This document shows positions 58,070 through 64,000 of a stretch of DNA of 64,000 bases, in pieces. The DNA comes from Bufo bufo (lineage: Eukaryota; Chordata; Amphibia; Anura; Bufonidae). The DNA lies in contig NC_053389.1 in NCBI RefSeq assembly GCF_905171765.1, positions 780,524,772-780,588,771 on the forward strand, given 5' to 3'. The notes under the pieces are model-generated. The model was not told the origin of the DNA and did not search any database. It saw only the letters and a program-made list of their open reading frames with translations. The position numbers and the translations under genes were made by a program. Each line of letters begins with the position of its first letter. Position 1 is the first letter of the stretch.

Positions 58070-58959
58070 TTAAGGACCAGGCCATTTTTTGCAAATCTGA
58101 CCAATGTCACTTTAAGTGCTGATAAATTTAAAACGCTTTGACTTATCCAGGCCATTCTGAGATTGTTTTTTCGTCACATATTGTACTTCATGACACTTGT
58201 AAAATGAAGTAAAAAAAATTCATTTTTATTTATAAAAAAAATACCAAATTTACCAAAAATTTGTAAAAAAAATTGCAAATTTCTAAGTTTAAATTTCTAT
58301 ACTTCTATAATACATAGTAATACCTCCAAAAATAGTTATTATTTTACATTCCCCATATGTGTACTTCATGTTTGGATCATTTTGGGAATGATATTTTATT
58401 TTTTGGGGATGTTACAAGGCTTAGAAGTTTAGAAGCAAATCTTGAAATTTTTCAGAAATTTTTAAAAACCCAATTTTTAGGGACCAGTTCAGGTCTGAAG
58501 TCACTTTGCGAGGCTTACAGAATAGAAACCACCCAAAAATGACCCCATTCTATAAACTACACCCCTCAATGTATTCAAAATTGATTTTACAAACTTTGAT
58601 AACCCTTTAGGTGTTCCACTAGAATTAATGGAAAATAGAGATAACATTTAAAAATTTCACTTTTTTGGCAGATTTTCCATTTTAATAATTTAATGGTTAA
58701 CAGCCAAACCAAACTCAATATTTATAGCTCTGATTCAGTAGTTTACAGAAACACCCCATATGTGGTCGTAAACTGCTGTACGGGCACACGGCAGGGCGCA
58801 GAAGGAAAGGAATGCCATAGGGTTTTTGGAAGGCAGATTTTGCTGGACTGGTTTTTTTGACACCATGTCCCATTTGAAGCCCCCCTGATGCACCCCTAGA
58901 GTAGAAACTCCAAAAAAGTGGCCCCATTTTAGAAACTACGGGATAGGGTGGCAGTATTT

Positions 58960-59013
58960 TTGGTACTACTGAGGAAGGGGTGATAACAGACCCCGAAACG
59001 CGTTTGGTGCTAA
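58960..59013 (+). ncRNA. Hammerhead-ribozyme-like fold at the 5' end of the insertion
   Basis: Core CTGAGGA (CUGANGA) at 58969-58975, stem II GGGG...CCCC with loop TGATAACAGA, GAAAC at 58995-58999, then GCGTT with palindromic ACGCGT (short stem III as in type I hammerheads of Penelope-like elements). Candidate cleavage after GUU at 59002-59004. Stem I can pair TTGGTACTA (58960-58968) with TGGTGCTAA (59005-59013), including G-U pairs. Caveats: one unpaired A precedes stem II, and the 5' strand of stem I is target-site sequence. Confidence 0.5.
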
Positions 59014-59653
59014 GACCCCCCCCCCCGATGGATATTGACTCTATCTGCTGAAGGACTGTATATACCCGGACTAACCCCGTCTAATCAGAGACCCGACGCG
59101 CATTCCAACAGGACTTCCATAGGAGTGTATCACGCTCACTTACAAACAAAGTCCAGCATGGAAGAAGGAGTCTGTAAACCTACCAAGCGCGCCTGAGAGA
59201 CAGAGAGGGGAACGGGACTAATACAACATAGACCCGAATACAAAAATCCACAGTACCGGCACAGCAGCGGAGTACATTATCGCAGCTGAACAGTGAGTAA
59301 AGCGGGACGCCGCACAAGTAAATCACTGTATCTAACAGCTGTGTTTCTACACTATTCCGTTTGGAGGAGATTTTTACTGGGGTTGCCATATACCCTAAAG
59401 AGCGAGTTCCACTATATCCCAACCAAAGGTTGGACGGACATTTGTTCAAAAGACTTTTATCCCCAACAATCAGAGGCTGTTACATTTTAGAGTGTTTACA
59501 ATAGATATTTAGGAGTCTAGTAGTTTTAACTATCCGGATTTTATGACATATTGTTTTAATGTATTATGTTTATCTCATGAATTGTCTATATATGTTATAT
59601 CTGCAATAAACTGTGAGGTTCCTATATAGAGAGAGTGCCCAGTATCTTTTTAC
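58969..59653 (+). mobile_element. Penelope-like-element-type insertion with 14-bp TSD
   Basis: Flanked by TATTTTTGGTACTA at 58955-58968 and 59654-59667. The uninterrupted host matches the related unit at 59950 (GACTGTTTTATTGGCACTA), confirming the junctions. Starts CTGAGGAAGGGG and ends AGTGCCCAGTATCTTTTTAC; AATAAACTGTGAGG lies about 45 bp before the end. No coding sequence. Assigned to the Penelope-like class from the hammerhead-like 5' end and the TSD length; not proven. Confidence 0.6.
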
Positions 59654-61724
59654 TATTTTTGGTACTAGTTTAGGGTACATATGATTTTTGGTTGCTCTAT
59701 ATTACACTTTGTGAGGCAAGGTAACAAGAAATAGCTGTTTTGGCACCGTTTTTATTTTTTGTTATTTACAACATTCATCTGACAGGTTAGATCATGAGAT
59801 ATTTTTATACTTTTTTTTAATGTAAGTTTTACACAATGATTTCATTTTTGAAGCAAAAAAAATCATGTTTTAGTGTTTCCATAGTCTGAGAGCCATAATT
59901 TTTTCAGTTTTTGGGCGATTACCTTGGGTAGGGTATGATTTTTGCAGGATGAGATGACTGTTTTATTGGCACTATTTTGGGGTGCATATGACTTTTTGAT
60001 CGCTTGCCATTACACTTTTTGTGGTGTAAGGTGACAAAAAATGGTTTATTTAGCACAGTTTTTATTTTTTATTTTTTACGGTGTTCATCTGAGAGGTTAG
60101 GTCATGTGATATTTTTATAGAGCCGGTCGATACAAATGCGACGATACCAAATATGTATACTTTTTTTATTTAGGTAAGTTTTACACAATAACAGCTTTTT
60201 TCAAATAAAAAAAATGATGTTTTAGTGTCTCCATATTCTGAGCCATAGTTTTTTAATTTTTTGGACGATTGTCTTAGGTAAGGGCTCATTTTTTGCGGGA
60301 TGAGGTTACGGTTAGATTGGCACTATTTTGGTGGGCAAATGCCTTTTTGATCGCTTGCTGTTGTACTTTTTGTGATGTAAGGTGACAAAAAAATGGTTTA
60401 TTTAGCACAGTTTTTATTTTTATTTTTTTACGGTGTTCATCTGAGGGGTTAGGTCATGTGATATGTTTATAGAGCCGGTCAATACGGACGCGGCGATACC
60501 CAATATGTATACTTTTTTTTTTCCCCTATTTTTTACCAATTTTTTTTAACTTTATTTGGGGAAAATGACGTTTTTGTTTATTTTTACTTGAAACTTTTAA
60601 TTTTTGGGGGGGAAAACTTTATTTTTTCAACTTTTTTTTCACTTTATTTTTTGTCCCACTTTGGGACTTGAACTTTTGGGGGTCTAATCCTTTACAATGC
60701 ATTCCAATACTTCTGTATTGGAATGCATTGGCTGTATGAGTAATACAGTGAGTATTACTCATACAGCTTCCGGGGTCTGTGAGATCCAGGGGGCTGGATC
60801 TCACAGGCTCTTCACCGGAAGGCAGCGCAGATGTCTCAGGAAGGCCTCGCGCTGCCTTCCATGCCATCGGGTCCCCTCTACAGCCGCATGGGGACCCGAT
60901 GGCACGCACTATAGAAAGCCGCAAACCGCAGGTCTAAATTGACCTGTGGTTTGCGGCGATCGCCAACACGGGGGGGTCATGGGATTTAGCCGAGTTGCCT
61001 GCCCAATGATTTGAGCAGGCACCATGTTCCGATCACCGCCCGCCGGGCGGCGGTGATCGGAACAACACATGATGTACCGATACATCATGTGTCCTTAAGG
61101 ACTCGGGAAACATGCTGTACCGGTACGTCATGTGTCCTTAAGGGGTTAATGTAATAGAAATGGCTGAAGTGCTTTATTAAGGGTAACCAAAATTAAAACC
61201 AATAAATAATTTAATTTATTAATTAATAATTAAACCATAAACCATAACAATAAATACCAATTTAAAACCATCCATATATAGACCAAGATCCACTCAGCAT
61301 CAGCTGAGCAATACAGCCCCTCTAATAAAGCACAGCGACAAAATAGCTTAAAATTAAGGGAGGGCGGGAGGGCGGGCGCTGTCCAGATCCGTGACGACTG
61401 CCCTGAGGTAGCGGTGAACCTGCAAATATAAAGGGGACGAAATTCCCGCTGAGCGCGCAGGAACAAATCAGAGAGCTGGAAATCTCCCCCAGCAACAGGA
61501 CAACAACCAATTAGGAGCTCAGCTTTAGTTGCCATCCAGATTCTTCAGTATAAACAGAACCAGCTCCAACCGGATTCAGCTTCTTTAACACCTTGAGGTA
61601 ATTTTACCTGAAAAATAAGGCGGGAGAATATATTCTCTTCTCAGCTCGCTTCTGAGCCCAGGAAATAAAGGAGTGGCCCACAATCCAGACCACAACATGA
61701 CTACCTGTGAAAACAGAAAAATAT

Positions 61725-62390
61725 TCAGACTGGTAAAATTAAATCTGGCCTAACATATAACTTAACCCAATGAGAATCCCAACGCCCAATTCTCCTGACA
61801 ATTGACTCATCTAACCCGAAACGCGACGTCTCCGTAGCGGCACCAATCCTGAAGGAATGGGAAGATATTTTACAAGAACCAAGATCCAACAAAATCCCTA
61901 AACCAGAACAAACCTTACGGCTGACCGCAACTAACTCACTGATCCTTAAAGCCGCAAAAAATGCTAAAACAAAAGCTGTACGGAAAAGCAAAGACTCAAA
62001 ATGTTCAAAACACACTTTAGGCAGCGTATTACATAAATCAAACAGCAAGGGAATAGAAATCGGTCTCCTATTGTCTATGTTTGACAGGCCTCTCCTATAT
62101 CCCTTAAGCATCTGTTTAACTTGAAAATGGGACGACAATGGCTGGTTACCATATAATTTCTGAAAGAATGAAATACCTGCCACTATCCTAGCGACAGATG
62201 AAGGGGCCAAGTTCCTTTTAAATAAACTAGCAACGAAAAGCAACCCATAACTTAAATCATTTACATTAACACTAACTGCAACCGAGATAACAAAATTCAA
62301 CCATTCATGCCATGCAGCAGCATAAGCCGCCCATGTTCTTGGGGCCAAAGATTGTTTAATAGAATCACATATTAGTCCCATATCAGATCC
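61725..62390 (-). pseudogene. DIRS/Ngaro tyrosine recombinase, internally deleted
   Basis: N-terminal core-binding part SLAPRTWAAYAAAWHEWLNF and LNNSV-like region is followed by the catalytic domain. ALRISELVAVSR holds the first Arg of the R-H-R-Y set; HSFRIGAATETSRFGL holds His and the second Arg; RRIGRWDSHWVKLYVRPDLI holds the nucleophilic Tyr. Between RISEL and HSFR only about 25 residues remain, where about 80-100 are normal, so an in-frame internal deletion is inferred. All four catalytic residues are still present, but the fold is probably lost. Confidence 0.88.
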
Positions 62391-63096
62391 TGTGGCGAAA
62401 CTAACCTCGCCACTGGGTGGTGGAGAAGCCTGGTTGCCAGCCTCTTGCCTCAGGATTATGGGCCCTCTCATCAGCCCATGCTAAACTAAAACCCCATGGC
62501 AATTTGAATGTGTTTGTGGCATCTGAGCACTGTTTGGATATATTGAGCGCTCAGATCCAAGCCATCTGGGGATATGTTAAATGTCTATGTTACTGTAATG
62601 GTTGGGACATTGTATATTTAAATAGTGATGTCTGTCCTATTGTCCCCACGTGTGTATTGGCGATTTCCTTTTGTCCTGAGAGATAATTGAATTACTCCTC
62701 GGTTGTCTCCAGGACAGAAGACATTGTGTGTTCTCCTGCCTGTGATAATTACATCAACCCATTGTGTAAGGTAATTGTATCACAGGCAGAGGGGAGGATT
62801 TTGTGTGGGAGTGTTTTACTGTATTGTACGTGTTTATTGGTTGTTTTTACAAAACCCTGTGGGTGGTACTTAGTGTGTAACAATGTTATATAAGAACAAT
62901 AAACACACAGCTCTGGGTGACCTCTGCTTGACCCTCAACACGTAGCCTCGTCTCGTTCTTGGGGGGATTCACTGTATGCTGTTAGAGACTGATTGCTAGG
63001 AGTGTAAGCCGCTTGGGTGCGTTTCCTATTCGTCTGCTAGCAGCTATTCGTGAGGTTCCGTTCAGCGTTTGGAGCATTCCCTTGTATGCCGTTACA
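62391..63096 (+). mobile_element. Solo LTR with exact 5-bp TSD
   Basis: TSD GATCC at 62386-62390 and 63097-63101. Starts TGTGGCGAAACTAACC and ends TGCCGTTACA. TATATAA at about 62887 and AATAAA at about 62899 lie close together, as in LTRs with a short R region. 706 bp, no internal coding. Class (ERV or other LTR element) not decided. Confidence 0.88.
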
Positions 63097-63119
63097 GATC
63101 CCATAAGTGACGAGGGCAC

Positions 63120-63968
63120 GGACTCCCCTCCACATCCGCTTCTGGAGCTACTTCCCGAAACCTCACAAACTGAAAACGAGATCGCATCAGCTAAAACATT
63201 TGATGAACCCACTATATACTTAGCTTTAATCCATATATTATACTGCATGCAAAAAAGAACTAAATGTCTCAACAGTTTAACTACTACATCACATTTTGGA
63301 GAAAGAATGTTAATGGAAAAACAAACCCCTTTATTATCTGAATGTAATAATATCCTTTTATTCTTATAATCACAACCCCATAAAACAATTGCCACAATCA
63401 CCGGAAAAAGCTCCAAAAGAACAATATTTTTTGTAAGACCATTGAGCACTCAGGATGACGGCCACTTCTCCGCTGGCCATTTGCCATTCCAAAATGCCCC
63501 ATAGCCACAGCTTCAAGCTGCATCCGTAAACAGGCCCAAGGCATCAGATTCCACAAATTCTTCCTGCCAACAACTAGCACCATTAAAGTCCTGTAAAAAT
63601 TCAAGCCAAATAGACATATCGTCCTTCAAACATTTTGTCAATCTAATATGGGAACTTGGAGACACTAAACCCCTAGTAGAAAAATAAAGACGTCTACAAA
63701 AAACCCTTCCTATAGGAATAACTCTACTAGCGAAATTCAAATACCCTAATAAAGACTGCATCACCTTCAGGCTGCATTTCTTCTTCCTCAACAATGACCT
63801 TAATAAAAACCTGATTTTATCTATTCTTTCAGCCGGTAGCCTAAATACCATATTCTCAGCATCAATAACAATCCCCAAAAATTCTAACCATAAACAAGGA
63901 AAAACTGTCTTCTCTGCTGCTATAGGAATGCCAAAACAAGAACAAATGTCAAAAAATCTAACTAACAA
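63120..63968 (-). pseudogene. DIRS-type reverse transcriptase end and RNase H
   Basis: First frame: FGIPIAAEKTVFPCLWLEFL, ERIDKIRFLLRSLL, KKKCSLKVMQSLLGYLNFAS, SHIRLTKCLKDDMSIWLEFL and LGLFTDAA, i.e. RT thumb/connection followed by the first RNase H Asp (TDAA). A stop follows (*SCGYGAFW), then the next part reads LLELFPVIVAIVLWG, LLHSDNKGVCFSIN (second Asp) and IVGSSNVLADAIS (third Asp, NxLADAIS). Intact but for that stop and nearby frame changes. Confidence 0.87.
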
Positions 63969-64000
63969 TTCCGAACAAAGATTAGAATCAGGAAATCCGA

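Larger units (their letters stand above)
57680..61145. mobile_element. TTAA-flanked repeat (CCCCTTAAG family) with two nested insertions
   Basis: TTAA at 57676-57679 and 61146-61149. Ends CCCCTTAAGAACTC and CTTAAGGGG (right end preceded by CATGTGTC). Interior is AT-rich with a ~350-bp repeat (about 59930-60280 and 60290-60540; phrases TTGGCACTATTTTGG and ACGGTGTTCATCTGAG). No transposase. Insertions at 57712-58069 and 58969-59653. Confidence 0.7.
61150..64000 (-). mobile_element. DIRS/Ngaro-type tyrosine-recombinase retrotransposon (runs off the right edge)
   Basis: On the minus strand the order is reverse transcriptase C-terminus and RNase H (64000-63120), then tyrosine recombinase (62385-61725), the DIRS-group order. 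A solo LTR (62391-63096) splits it. The 3' flank 61150-61720 is AT-rich and should contain the terminal repeat. The left part of RT and any gag are outside the window. Confidence 0.85.

Overview
The window is vertebrate nuclear DNA, most likely from a frog or toad. One clear host gene, on the minus strand, is the medium neurofilament gene NEFM (three coding exons between 17826 and 24351, TATA box near 24410, poly(A) signal near 17270). The splice sites were read directly and join in frame to a protein of about 932 residues. The surrounding repeats (hAT, TTAA-flanked, Harbinger-like and Tc1 elements, a CR1-type LINE, Ty3/gypsy, a DIRS/Ngaro tyrosine-recombinase element, a probable Penelope-like piece) fit an amphibian genome. 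The species cannot be named from sequence alone.

Layout. 1-11 kb is a stack of nested DNA transposons. A truncated hAT-like element (about 850-3637) carries a GC-rich minisatellite. A 6.7 kb hAT-like element with an exact 8-bp target duplication (4057-10758) contains a TAA-flanked element (5363-8836), which contains a second hAT element (5904-8732). That innermost element is an inverted relative of the first. 11.8-14.2 kb is an 83-bp satellite with two elements inserted. 14.7-17.2 kb holds small inverted-repeat elements. 17.2-24.4 kb is NEFM, with a 31-bp minisatellite in intron 2 and a TTAA element in intron 1. 24.4-39.3 kb is mostly unremarkable DNA with scattered MITEs, an old hAT copy (31532-32416), a CT-rich tandem region (33-34.7 kb) and LTR-like sequence near 37.5 kb.

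39.3-46.3 kb holds a hAT element with exact TSD and an internal minisatellite (39297-41167), a TTAA foldback element, and an array split by a 2 kb foldback element (42197-44175). 46.3-52.05 kb is a 5'-truncated Ty3/gypsy element whose 3' LTR contains a Tc1 element with IR/DR ends. 52.1-56.1 kb is a decayed CR1-type LINE (minus strand) inside a MITE. 57.7-61.1 kb is a TTAA-flanked repeat with two insertions, one starting with a hammerhead-ribozyme-like fold. 61.15-64 kb is a decayed DIRS/Ngaro element (minus strand) split by a solo LTR with an exact 5-bp TSD.

NEFM is the only gene that looks intact and functional. The transposon genes all carry stops, frameshifts, deletions or truncations. Nothing here looks like an operon, CRISPR array or prokaryotic sequence, and no tRNA or rRNA gene was recognised. 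NEFL, the usual neighbour of NEFM, was not found; if order is conserved it would lie beyond the left edge.
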